Shown here piece by piece: positions 32,655 to 40,955 of a stretch of 42,311 nucleotides of DNA. The DNA is from Flavobacterium sandaracinum (GTDB taxonomy: Bacteria > Bacteroidota > Bacteroidia > Flavobacteriales > Flavobacteriaceae): NCBI RefSeq assembly GCF_004349135.1, contig NZ_SMFN01000027.1:1-42311 (forward strand), read 5' to 3'. Within the stretch, counting starts at the first letter, position 1, and every line of letters begins with the position of its first letter. The position numbers were made by a program, and so were the translations under genes. The notes beneath the pieces were generated by a model. It did not search any database. It saw nothing but the letters and a program-made list of their open reading frames with translations, and was not told where the DNA came from.

Positions 32655-33926
32655 ATGCAAAAAAGAGTAGTTATAACGGGTCTTGGTGTTGTTGCTCCAA
32701 ATGGAGTAGGACTTGATGTGTTTACTCATTCCATCAAAAACGGAATTTCTGGGATTAAGCACGACGCGGAGTTAGAACGATTGCAATTTTCTTGTCAAAT
32801 AGCAGGAAAACCGGAGATTTCTACGGAATTAGCTTTAAAATATTTTTCTGAGTTAGAATTACGAAATTTCAATTCTACAGGGATTTTATACGGTGTAATC
32901 GCAGGGATTGATGCATGGAAAGATGCGGGGTTATCTTTAGAAATAAAGGAAGAGCCGGATTGGAACAGTGGAACTATTTTTGGTACCGGAACTTCTGGAA
33001 TTGATAAATTTCGCGAAAGCATTTATAAAATAGATGATTTTCAAACGAGAAGATTGGGCAGTACAGCAGTAGCGCAAACGATGAATAGTGGCGTGAGTGC
33101 GTATCTGGGCGGGAAATTAGGACTTGGGAATCAAGTGTCTACTAATTCATCGGCTTGTACCACTGGATCCGAGAGTATTTTGATGGCGTATGAACGAATT
33201 AAATCCGGTCAGGCTAAACGCATTTTAGCAGGAAGCACTAGTGATTCGGGACCTTATATTTGGGGTGGATTTGATGCCATGAAAGTCTGTACTTTTAAGC
33301 ATAATGAAAATCCGGAGCAAGGCTCAAGGCCAATGTCAGAGAGTGCTTCAGGATTTGTTCCTGGAAGTGGAGCAGGAGCTTTGGTTTTGGAAGATCTAGA
33401 AAGTGCATTGAATCGACGTGCTACAATTTATGCTGAAGTTTTAGGTGGAAATGTAAATTCTGGCGGACAACGCGGTTTAGGAACGATGACTGCGCCAAAT
33501 CCTATTGCTGTTCAGAAATGCATAACTGATGCTATTGCAAATGCAGGAATTTCAGCCAATGCAATTGATGCCATCAACGGTCATTTGACAGCCACATCCA
33601 AAGACAGTTTAGAAATCCAGAATTGGAGTGAAGCATTGGGGAGAAAAGGAAAAGATTTTCCATTTATAAACTCCTTGAAATCAATGGTAGGTCATTGTTT
33701 GTCTGGTGCGGGAAGCATTGAAAGCGTAGCTTCAGTATTGCAATTGTACCACGGATTTGTTTTTCCGAATATCAACTGTGAAGATTTGCACCCCGAAATT
33801 ACAGCAACAATTGATGAATCGAGAATACCAAAACAACTGATTGAAAAGGAATTAAATATAATTGCAAAGGCAAGTTTTGGTTTTGGCGATGTAAATGGAT
33901 GCGTAATTTTTAAGAAATACATTTAA
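32655..33926 (+). CDS. FabF-like beta-ketoacyl-ACP synthase
   Basis: This 423-residue condensing enzyme begins KRVVITGLGVVAPNG. Its Cys-His-His set is Cys168 (SSACTTGSES), His310 (INGHLTATSKDS) and His347 (MVGHCLSGAGS). The usual HGTGTxxND sequence after the first His is altered to HLTATSKDS, so the pocket may differ from housekeeping FabF. It would extend an acyl chain on the operon's carrier protein. No ketoreductase or enoyl reductase gene is in the cluster; those steps, if needed, would rely on the general fatty acid system. A ketosynthase acting only in chain initiation or transfer is possible. Confidence 0.88.
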   Translation: MQKRVVITGLGVVAPNGVGLDVFTHSIKNGISGIKHDAELERLQFSCQIAGKPEISTELALKYFSELELRNFNSTGILYGVIAGIDAWKDAGLSLEIKEEPDWNSGTIFGTGTSGIDKFRESIYKIDDFQTRRLGSTAVAQTMNSGVSAYLGGKLGLGNQVSTNSSACTTGSESILMAYERIKSGQAKRILAGSTSDSGPYIWGGFDAMKVCTFKHNENPEQGSRPMSESASGFVPGSGAGALVLEDLESALNRRATIYAEVLGGNVNSGGQRGLGTMTAPNPIAVQKCITDAIANAGISANAIDAINGHLTATSKDSLEIQNWSEALGRKGKDFPFINSLKSMVGHCLSGAGSIESVASVLQLYHGFVFPNINCEDLHPEITATIDESRIPKQLIEKELNIIAKASFGFGDVNGCVIFKKYI

Positions 33927-33978
33927 TCAAAATTTACTGCTAATCTCGAATTGAAAACATTAACAAAAAGTAAAAATT

Positions 33979-34236
33979 ATGAATAAAGAACAAACAATTG
34001 AAGAGTTAAAAAACATAGTACAGCCGTATATTCAAAATCAAGAAGCATTTGATATTTTAACGGAAGATACTGATTTTATCAATGATTTAAAGATAAACTC
34101 TGCTAATTTAGTAGATGTTATTTTAGACATCGAAGAGAAATATGACATTGTAATTGACAATGAAGCAATGGAACGTATGGTCAATGTAAAAGCTGCATTA
34201 GAGATTATTGCGACTAAATTATCAGAAAAAAATTAG
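33979..34236 (+). CDS. Dedicated acyl carrier protein
   Basis: An 85-residue acidic helical protein with the phosphopantetheine attachment Ser41 in DLKINSANLVDVILDIEEKY (36-55). This aligns with the DSL helix of AcpP, but the motif is Asn-Ser-Ala rather than Asp-Ser-Leu, a difference likely to set partner specificity. It sits between the ketosynthase and the phosphopantetheinyl transferase, so it is probably the substrate of both and of the FabZ-like dehydratase. Confidence 0.88.
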   Translation: MNKEQTIEELKNIVQPYIQNQEAFDILTEDTDFINDLKINSANLVDVILDIEEKYDIVIDNEAMERMVNVKAALEIIATKLSEKN

Positions 34237-34263
34237 TGAATTTGATTTAAAAAGTCGGTAAAA

Positions 34264-34755
34264 ATGATTGGAAACGACATAGTAGATTTGGCTTTAGCCA
34301 GAAAAGAAAGCAATTGGAAACGAAAAGGCTTTTTGGATAAAATTTTCACCCTAAAAGAGCAGTTTTTAATTGCGAATGCTATAAATCCAGAAATAATGGT
34401 TTGGAACTTATGGACTAGAAAAGAAGCTGCTTATAAAATCTACAATAGGGAAACAGGAATTAGAGGCTATATTCCTTTGCAACTGGAGTGTTTTTACGAA
34501 AATGCAACTTTGGGAACAGTCTCTATAAAAGAGAAAATCTATTTTACCAAAGGTATAATTGAAAACAATTCTATCTACACCATTGCTGTAACAAATAAAA
34601 ATAATTTTGATAAAATCGAAAGTATTGATTCGGCTGTAACACTCTTAAAAAATAATGGAATCCCTTTTGTTATAGATTCTGTTTCAAAGAAAAAAAAAGC
34701 GGTTTCGATTACGCATCATGGAAGATTTTGGAAAGGAATAACTCTTTTGGATTAA
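34264..34755 (+). CDS. 4'-phosphopantetheinyl transferase superfamily protein
   Basis: A 163-residue enzyme with MIGNDIVDLA at the start (Asp5 and Asp8 for Mg-CoA) and WNLWTRKEAAYKIY (47-60), which carries the Glu54 and Lys58 signature. It should load the phosphopantetheine arm onto Ser41 of the carrier protein encoded 27 bp upstream. A dedicated transferase fits the non-standard carrier motif. Last gene of the operon; it converges on the exonuclease-like gene with only 8 bp between stops. Confidence 0.88.
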   Translation: MIGNDIVDLALARKESNWKRKGFLDKIFTLKEQFLIANAINPEIMVWNLWTRKEAAYKIYNRETGIRGYIPLQLECFYENATLGTVSIKEKIYFTKGIIENNSIYTIAVTNKNNFDKIESIDSAVTLLKNNGIPFVIDSVSKKKKAVSITHHGRFWKGITLLD

Positions 34756-34763
34756 TGAAAATA

Positions 34764-35360
34764 TTATTTTATACCCAATCTCGATTTTAACTTTAAAAAT
34801 AACAACGCTGTTTTATAGGCATCTTCAGCTGCTGAATTTCGATCGCTTTTAGGAATATTGTAGGCAGTGCAAAGTTCATCTAGGGAAAATTGCTTGTCGT
34901 TAATATCATTTAGTTTTCGATGCATAACATCAATGTCTAATGCTTCATTTTTTAAACGCCCACAATCTAATCGTTCTAAAGCAGCGTTGATTATTTCGAC
35001 ATCAAAATCGATATGATGTCCAACTAAAGTGGAATTCCCTATAAAATCGATACATGCTTTTATAGCATCTGGCTCTCCTAGTTTTTTCATTTTACTCTCT
35101 ACCAGGAATTCATTAGAAAGTCCATTATCATGTAAAAACTTATATTGTAATAAAACCGCTTCAAAACTATCGGCAATAACAATGCTGTTATCAATTACCG
35201 CAAAAGAACCTATAGAAAGGATAACATCTTTATCCGAATTTAACCCAGAAGTTTCTGTTGATAAAACAACAAATCGAGATGATTTTTTTTCAAATTTTGA
35301 AACATAATTTTTCCAAAATTCAGGTTGTTCTTTATTAATATTTTTTAGCCAGTCTAACAT
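34764..35360 (-). CDS. DEDDh exonuclease-fold protein with altered catalytic residues
   Basis: A 198-residue protein of the RNase T / DNA polymerase III epsilon fold. The first motif, normally DxE (DTETTGL), reads STETSGL here: Ser34 replaces the metal-binding Asp while Glu36 remains. Motif II is retained in GHHIDFD (114-120). Motif III, normally HxxxxD, reads RNSAAEDA with Asn175 replacing His and Asp180 kept. The protein may be catalytically weak or inactive and act as a binding protein. Its gene begins two bases after the cNMP/CBS/DUF294 gene, so they are translated from one message and probably work together. Confidence 0.85.
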   Translation of the reverse strand: MLDWLKNINKEQPEFWKNYVSKFEKKSSRFVVLSTETSGLNSDKDVILSIGSFAVIDNSIVIADSFEAVLLQYKFLHDNGLSNEFLVESKMKKLGEPDAIKACIDFIGNSTLVGHHIDFDVEIINAALERLDCGRLKNEALDIDVMHRKLNDINDKQFSLDELCTAYNIPKSDRNSAAEDAYKTALLFLKLKSRLGIK

Positions 35361-35362
35361 GA

Positions 35363-37288
35363 TTATGAAAATTGTGTAAGTTGAAATTTTCCTTTTATAA
35401 GTTCTTCTAATTCCCTCATAGGAGCTAATGCATTTTTTAATTTTTCACGATCAATTTTTGATAATTCTTCCAAATTTATAAATTGGCCTGAATTGTCATT
35501 TTTAAGACCTTCAAGTATTCTAAATTTTGATAAAGTCAAAAAGGCTTCGGCACAATTAAGATAAATTTCAGCATGTTTTGGGTCTGTGATTGATAGTTGT
35601 TTGAATCTTTGGAACGTATTATTAATGCCTCTAATATCAAAATATAAAGCAAAAAGTCTCGCGCCATCAATTAATGGCATCAAGGCACGTGTTTTAATAT
35701 CAAATTTGTCTTTATTGATTCCCTCTTCTTCAACATTGAATTTTTTGAAAAAGGTTAGTGGAGCGTTTTTTCGTAATGCATCGTTTCCAAGAAAGTCAAA
35801 AAACAAAGTGTTGTTTTTGGCATTTTTGAATACGACATTTCCAATTGCATCTTCAATTTTTTGTTCTCCAAAAGTGATTTCATAATCAAAGAAAATACTG
35901 CTTAAATCATTACTGTTTTCACCTGGAGTATTCATCCAGTTGTCGTATTGTTTTGTCCAGTCAGTTAATGACTTACACCATAGCATATTGCTTCCCATGT
36001 GTCCGTTTGGGCAAAGTTCATAACCAATTTTTTCAAGCGTGGCCGTCGTTCTTTTTCCCAACTTTAGGAAATAGTCTTTTACCTCTCGATATTTGTCTGC
36101 AGACACATCTTCAAAGATCAAAATACTATCTTGATCCGTCAATAACAATTGTTCTTTTCTACCTTGACTTCCAATACTCAACCAAGCAAAACGGGCAGGA
36201 GGTGAGCCTAAATCTAAAATTGACAATTCAACTGAACGTTTAATAATTGCCAAATTGATTTCGCTGGCGATATTAAAGACATGAGAAAGCGGTATATTTT
36301 TAGAAATGGAAGTCTGAATTAAATCAGTTAGCCGTTCCCTAATTTGTTTTAATTCTTTTGATGTTTGACAGCGTTTAATTTCTTTGATTAAAACTCCAGG
36401 ATTATTGGCTTGCGCAAGAATTAAATCGTGTTCGCTAATAATTCCTTTAACGATAGATTTATCGGTACCATCTTGCGTTACACACAAATGAGTCACATTA
36501 TATTTTAGCATCAACAATTGCGCTTCGGCTAAAGAAACATTTTCCAATACCGTGATAACAGGCGAAGACATTATTTTAGCAACGGGGGCAGTTGCTGGAA
36601 ACCGTCCTGTGGCAATTTTAGACCGCATATCGGCGTCCGTAACAATACCTAAGGGAATATTATTGTCACAAACGACAATATTATTCTTTAAAGCTTCGGT
36701 CATTAATTGTGCAACCTCTTGAACTATTGCGCTACTATTTGTTTTTAAGGGCGAAGTGTTGTAAGATAAAGTCTGAAAGTATTGCATTTCGGACTGTTGA
36801 TCTGAATAAAAAACGTTATCAGATATCAATTTTCCTATTAAATTTTCTTTATCCTTTGGATTTCGGGTGTTCACGGCAAAACTTTCCAATAAAAAGTTTA
36901 AAACATCAGAATTATTGGCTACAAAAGGCCGAAAAGTGGCTATAGGAATGGCATAAACTATACTTTCTTCTCTGGCTTTTGCCGTCATCATATAATTATT
37001 TTTGGCAAAAAATGGGCGTAGACCAAAAATATCTCCTTCAACACATTTGTTTAATAATGTTTCCTCAGCATCCGCTATAACAGATAAATTGATCACTCCA
37101 GAAGCTACCACATAAAAGCTATCGTGCAAAAGATCATTTATTTGAAATAATATTTTATGTTTTTCCAAATTTACCACTCGGATACTAGTTGCAATTATTG
37201 ATAACTCTACAAAAGTCAAATGATTAAATGGTGGATATTCCTTTAAAAAGTCAGCAATGTTTTCCGCAATTGTATTCATAGTTTGCAA
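35363..37288 (-). CDS. cNMP-binding / CBS / DUF294 nucleotidyltransferase-like signalling protein
   Basis: A 641-residue multidomain cytosolic protein. An N-terminal cyclic-nucleotide-binding-like jelly roll (about 20-135) is followed by a CBS pair (about 182-300, with GIVTDADMR and GIISEHDLI). Then comes a DUF294 nucleotidyltransferase-like domain with the metal site GSQGRKEQLLLTDQDS (373-388, Asp385 and Asp387), and a helical DUF294 C-terminal domain (about 500-640). It resembles a nucleotide-sensing protein with a transferase-like output. An alternative ATG is three codons in (37279). It is tightly coupled with the exonuclease-fold gene downstream. Confidence 0.9.
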   Translation of the reverse strand: MQTMNTIAENIADFLKEYPPFNHLTFVELSIIATSIRVVNLEKHKILFQINDLLHDSFYVVASGVINLSVIADAEETLLNKCVEGDIFGLRPFFAKNNYMMTAKAREESIVYAIPIATFRPFVANNSDVLNFLLESFAVNTRNPKDKENLIGKLISDNVFYSDQQSEMQYFQTLSYNTSPLKTNSSAIVQEVAQLMTEALKNNIVVCDNNIPLGIVTDADMRSKIATGRFPATAPVAKIMSSPVITVLENVSLAEAQLLMLKYNVTHLCVTQDGTDKSIVKGIISEHDLILAQANNPGVLIKEIKRCQTSKELKQIRERLTDLIQTSISKNIPLSHVFNIASEINLAIIKRSVELSILDLGSPPARFAWLSIGSQGRKEQLLLTDQDSILIFEDVSADKYREVKDYFLKLGKRTTATLEKIGYELCPNGHMGSNMLWCKSLTDWTKQYDNWMNTPGENSNDLSSIFFDYEITFGEQKIEDAIGNVVFKNAKNNTLFFDFLGNDALRKNAPLTFFKKFNVEEEGINKDKFDIKTRALMPLIDGARLFALYFDIRGINNTFQRFKQLSITDPKHAEIYLNCAEAFLTLSKFRILEGLKNDNSGQFINLEELSKIDREKLKNALAPMRELEELIKGKFQLTQFS

Positions 37289-37462
37289 ATAAAGAATGTA
37301 TATTTCTGTAAAAATAACAAAATTTAAAATTATAACACAGCCATTTATCAGGCAAAACTATTAATTTATAAATTACTTAATATTTTCATAAAATAAACAA
37401 GAATCACAATGAATTAAATTGCCTTTTTTTACTTTTATGACTTAAACTTAAAATATAAAATC

Positions 37463-37969
37463 ATGAAAGGAATTAGAAAAATACATTTTTCGCTTATTGC
37501 TTTATTCATTGTGAATATTATTGCTGCTCAGGGAAAACCTACAAGTAGCAAAGAAATAGCTACAGGAAAAATAAATGGGGCTACGATCACTATTAATTAT
37601 GGCAGTCCGTCGGTAAATGCAAGAAAAATTTGGGGCGCTTTAGTACCATTTAATAAAGTTTGGCGTGCCGGAGCAAACGACGCAACTACATTTGAAACAG
37701 ATAAAGAGGTAACAATTGAAGGAGCAAAATTGCCAGCAGGAAAATATTCTTTTTTTATTATACCAAGTGAAAAAGAATCTGTAATCATCTTTAACAAAGA
37801 AGCGAAACAATGGGGAGCTTATGATTATAAAGAAAAAGAAGATCAATTGCGTGTAACTGTAAAACAAAAAGTAGCTAAAACAACCGCTGAAAAATTAGTG
37901 TATGCCGTTAATGCTAATAACGTTACGCTAAGTTGGGAAAATTGGAATATTCCAATCAGTATTAAATAA
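37463..37969 (+). CDS. Secreted DUF2911 protein
   Basis: A 168-residue protein with an N-terminal signal peptide (basic KGIRK, hydrophobic FSLIALFIVNIIA, likely cut near AAQG), so it is periplasmic or outer-membrane associated. The mature part is the DUF2911 domain: ITINYGSPSVNARKIWGALV, VWRAGANDATTFETDKEV, and LPAGKYSFFIIP. Function of the family is unknown; it is frequent in Bacteroidota. Transcribed alone and followed by a terminator. Confidence 0.92.
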   Translation: MKGIRKIHFSLIALFIVNIIAAQGKPTSSKEIATGKINGATITINYGSPSVNARKIWGALVPFNKVWRAGANDATTFETDKEVTIEGAKLPAGKYSFFIIPSEKESVIIFNKEAKQWGAYDYKEKEDQLRVTVKQKVAKTTAEKLVYAVNANNVTLSWENWNIPISIK

Positions 37970-37992
37970 TTACGGACAGCAAATACAAAAAG

Positions 37993-38018
37993 CATCACCA
38001 GTAGGTGGTGTTTTTTTT
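37993..38018 (+). terminator. Rho-independent terminator of the DUF2911 gene
   Basis: CATCACC/GGTGGTG arms with an AGTA tetraloop (one T-G pair) are followed by eight T residues, 23 bases after the stop. Confidence 0.88.
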
Positions 38019-38202
38019 ATGAAGGCAATTCCAGAGTGTGTTTTAATTTGAATATTTTCTATTTTACATAATATAAATTATAGTGCTTTTATAAGCAAGT
38101 ACAAAGCAGGCGGAATTGATATCTTTGTTGAGTCCATCTTGACAAATTAGAAATATAGAAAACCTCCTTAGTACATGTAAAATAATGAAACTAAATATAG
38201 AT

Positions 38203-38622
38203 TTATAAATTCTTCAAATCAGATAGAATTAAGTGTGTTGTAGGTTCACCATAAAGCAAAAGTCTGTCAATAAACTGTTGCAAGTGCAATTGATCTACTA
38301 GTATCACTTTCATGAAAATATTATGAGTTCCTGTAATTCGGAAAACCTCGCATATTTCCGGAAATTGTTCTAATTGTTCACAAAATGTTTTTAGCTTCCC
38401 GCTGAACAATTTAAACATGATGAAAACTTCTAAACCAAATCCAAGTTTTCTATTATTAAGTTGAACATTGTATCCTTTAATAACTTCAGTATCTTCTAAT
38501 TTTTGAACGCGTTCTCTTACTGATGATGGAGAAAGTCCAACTTGTTTTCCTATTTCTACAAACGAAGTTCTAGAGTTCACCTTTAAACTTTCTATTATTT
38601 TTAAATCAACGGTATCAACCAT
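38203..38622 (-). CDS. Lrp/AsnC-family transcriptional regulator
   Basis: A 139-residue regulator with an N-terminal helix-turn-helix (SFVEIGKQVGLSPSSVRERVQKLE, about 20-43) and a C-terminal RAM ligand-binding domain (about 62-138, ending HLILSDLKNL). Such proteins sense amino acids or related metabolites. It is divergent from the TauE/SafE exporter gene with about 106 bp between starts, suggesting it controls that exporter and itself. Confidence 0.92.
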   Translation of the reverse strand: MVDTVDLKIIESLKVNSRTSFVEIGKQVGLSPSSVRERVQKLEDTEVIKGYNVQLNNRKLGFGLEVFIMFKLFSGKLKTFCEQLEQFPEICEVFRITGTHNIFMKVILVDQLHLQQFIDRLLLYGEPTTHLILSDLKNL

Positions 38623-38716
38623 AAATAAAGTTTTAATTTCAGCTAAAATACATTTAAAATATGGGAAAATGATGCTAATTCCATTGATTAAATTTTATGT
38701 TCTTACTGTGGTATTC

Positions 38717-38724
38717 TAATTTTG
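38717..38724 (+). promoter_or_regulatory. -7 promoter element (TAATTTTG) of the TauE/SafE gene
   Basis: TAATTTTG fits TAnnTTTG and ends four bases before the ATG at 38729, the same tight spacing as in front of the bestrophin gene, implying a nearly leaderless message. Confidence 0.45.
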
Positions 38725-38728
38725 CAGT

Positions 38729-39448
38729 ATGGATTTAATGTTACTTTTACTTATTATTGGAATTTTTTTAGGTTTTTTTATTCAAACGATTAGCGGTTTT
38801 GCTGGTGCTTTGGTTGCTTTACCCTTTTTGCTTCTTGTGATGCCGCTAACAGAAGCGGTTAGTTATATTTCTATATTTTATTCTTTATCTTCTCCTATCT
38901 ATTTTTACAAAGAATGGAAAAATATGGATAAACCCTTGCTAAAAAAACTAGCGCTAACTTCTTTTTTTGGAATCCTTATTGGTTCGATCGTTTTAATTTA
39001 TGGTCAGCCTATACTACTAAAAAAGGCGCTTGGTTTGTTTATTATCTTATTTGTTTTGAACAGTTTAATTACTAAAAACAAGCAGCCATTTGGGTTTAAA
39101 ATCCAATCTATTTTAGGTCTTCTTGGTGGATTTTTTTCTGGCGTTTTCTCTACAGGTGGCCCCTTATATGCGATAATTATCAAAAATAAAACCGATGATG
39201 TTAAAGTTTTTCGCGCTACAATGTTTGGAATTCTGGGATTAGTTTCCATGATGCGCATAGCAGTTTTAGTATTTGAAGGCATTTTAACCGCTACTGAATT
39301 ACATAATTCGTTATATGTTTTGCCCTTTTTTATTGCAGCGTTAATTTTAGGAAATATGGTTTACTTGAAATTAAATGAGGGATTTTTGAAAAAATTGATT
39401 TTAGGATTGCTTTTTATATCGGGTACGGTACTATTGATCAAAAATTAA
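38729..39448 (+). CDS. TauE/SafE family anion exporter
   Basis: A 239-residue membrane protein with about eight helices and the two-fold TauE/SafE repeat: FIQTISGFAGALVALPFLLL in the first half and GLLGGFFSGVFSTGGPLYAI in the second. Family members export sulfite, sulfoacetate or other small organic anions. The divergent Lrp-type regulator suggests the transported compound is an amino acid derivative or that expression follows amino acid status. Confidence 0.9.
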   Translation: MDLMLLLLIIGIFLGFFIQTISGFAGALVALPFLLLVMPLTEAVSYISIFYSLSSPIYFYKEWKNMDKPLLKKLALTSFFGILIGSIVLIYGQPILLKKALGLFIILFVLNSLITKNKQPFGFKIQSILGLLGGFFSGVFSTGGPLYAIIIKNKTDDVKVFRATMFGILGLVSMMRIAVLVFEGILTATELHNSLYVLPFFIAALILGNMVYLKLNEGFLKKLILGLLFISGTVLLIKN

Positions 39449-39518
39449 AGCGATTTTAGTGATTCAAATTTATTTAATCTTGCGCTTTTATATGGATAAT
39501 TAGCATCTTTAATTGATT

Positions 39519-39526
39519 TACCTTTG
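39519..39526 (+). promoter_or_regulatory. -7 promoter element (TACCTTTG) of the efflux pump gene
   Basis: TACCTTTG fits TAnnTTTG and lies 21 bases before the TTG start at 39548. It supports translation beginning there and not further upstream. Confidence 0.45.
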
Positions 39527-39547
39527 CAAAAATATTAAAAAACGATT

Positions 39548-40795
39548 TTGACTACAAATACCACAATTACAAAGAAAAAATACATCAAATTAATTCTAAT
39601 ATTGGGCTCATTAACCGCTTTAGGACCTTTTTCTATAGATATGTATTTACCTGGTTTTGCCGGGATTGCCAAGGACTTGAATACTTCAGTTGCCAATGTT
39701 TCAATGACTTTATCCAGTTATTTTATTGGAATTTCAGCAGGACAATTACTTTATGGACCGTTGTTAGACCGTTTTGGCCGAAAAAAACCACTCTTTATTG
39801 GTTTGTTAGTGTACATAGCAGCATCCTTAGGTTGTGTCTTCGTAACTGATATAGATACTTTTATTGGCTTGCGTTTCATTCAAGCAGTTGGCAGTTGTGC
39901 GGCAACTGTAGCTTCTGTATCTATGGTTCGGGATTTGTTTCCTGTGAAAGATATTCCAAAAGTATTTTCCATGTTGATGTTGGTTGTTGGGCTTTCGCCA
40001 ATGCTGGCGCCTACAATTGGCGGTTACGTTACCGAATATTATGGCTGGCATACTGTATTTTTTATCTTGATGTGTATGGGAATTGTAATTCTAATTGCCG
40101 CCCAGATTATTTTACCAAATACCTATTTGCCGGACACTTCGATTTCACTTAAACCCAAACCAATTATTACTAATTTTATTAAGATTCTGAAAGAACCACA
40201 ATTTTACACTTACGCTTTTGCAGGAGCCATTGCGTTCTCTGGTTTATTTACCTACGTGGCCGCCTCTCCTATTTTATTTATGGATATATTTAAGGTCGAT
40301 GCCAAAACCTATGGTTGGATATTTGCGTTCATGTCATTGAGTTTCATAAGTGCCAGTCAATTGAATTCGTTGCTCTTAAGAAAGTTCAATAGTGAACAAA
40401 TGATTTTAGGAGCCTTACTTTCACAAACTGTAATTAGTGTTATATTTCTAATTTTAGCAGTGAATGATCTTTTAGGATTGTATGAAACTATCGCAATGTT
40501 ATTTTTATTTCTGGCTTGTTTAGGAATTTCAAACCCGAATACAGCAGGACTTACCCTTGCTCCTTTTGCTAGAAATGCAGGAAGTGCCTCAGCGCTTATG
40601 GGTGCTATTCAGTTGGGATTAGGTGCTTTTGCATCCTTTGCAGTGGGAATTTTTGTAACCAATTCCATGTTGCCTATGGTGATGATTATGACGGTTTCAA
40701 CCGTTCTGGCATTGCTTATTTTAATTCTTGGAAAGCGAAATATTAAAAAAATAGTTACAACTTCAGCAGATGAAGAAATGGCACCAGTAGATTAA
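39548..40795 (+). CDS. Bcr/CflA-type multidrug efflux MFS transporter (TTG start)
   Basis: A 415-residue 12-helix major facilitator. The N-terminal LTALGPFSIDMYLPGF (22-37, with Asp31) is characteristic of the Bcr/CflA group, and motif A is GPLLDRFGRKK (70-80). No ATG occurs in frame before Met32, which is inside the first helix. TTG at 39548 is the best start, giving the basic MTTNTTITKKKYIK leader. It likely exports drugs such as chloramphenicol or bicyclomycin, or small peptides. It is in the same direction as the TauE gene, but its own promoter motif suggests separate transcription. Confidence 0.9.
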   Translation: MTTNTTITKKKYIKLILILGSLTALGPFSIDMYLPGFAGIAKDLNTSVANVSMTLSSYFIGISAGQLLYGPLLDRFGRKKPLFIGLLVYIAASLGCVFVTDIDTFIGLRFIQAVGSCAATVASVSMVRDLFPVKDIPKVFSMLMLVVGLSPMLAPTIGGYVTEYYGWHTVFFILMCMGIVILIAAQIILPNTYLPDTSISLKPKPIITNFIKILKEPQFYTYAFAGAIAFSGLFTYVAASPILFMDIFKVDAKTYGWIFAFMSLSFISASQLNSLLLRKFNSEQMILGALLSQTVISVIFLILAVNDLLGLYETIAMLFLFLACLGISNPNTAGLTLAPFARNAGSASALMGAIQLGLGAFASFAVGIFVTNSMLPMVMIMTVSTVLALLILILGKRNIKKIVTTSADEEMAPVD

Positions 40796-40955
40796 TGGTT
40801 TGTAGTAAGAGCGTAATAACACTAATCAATTTTTTTATAATTAGAAAAGAAGAATAATTGAAATTTCATTCTTTTCGAATTTACTCTTCAACACGCGGCT
40901 CTTTCTTAATTAAAGGAGTTTTAAAACGTTAGTTGAAAACGTTTATAAATTGTCG

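Noticed and set aside
35586..36945. Several plus-strand frames of 78-99 codons
   Set aside because: All are antisense shadows within the cNMP/CBS/DUF294 gene, without motifs.
39827..40152. Overlapping frames on both strands inside the efflux pump gene
   Set aside because: Out-of-frame shadows of a strongly supported membrane transporter.
40924..40944. Weak hairpin AAACGTT/AACGTTT as a terminator for the LOG gene
   Set aside because: Only seven AT-rich pairs and no proper T-tract; not strong enough to list.
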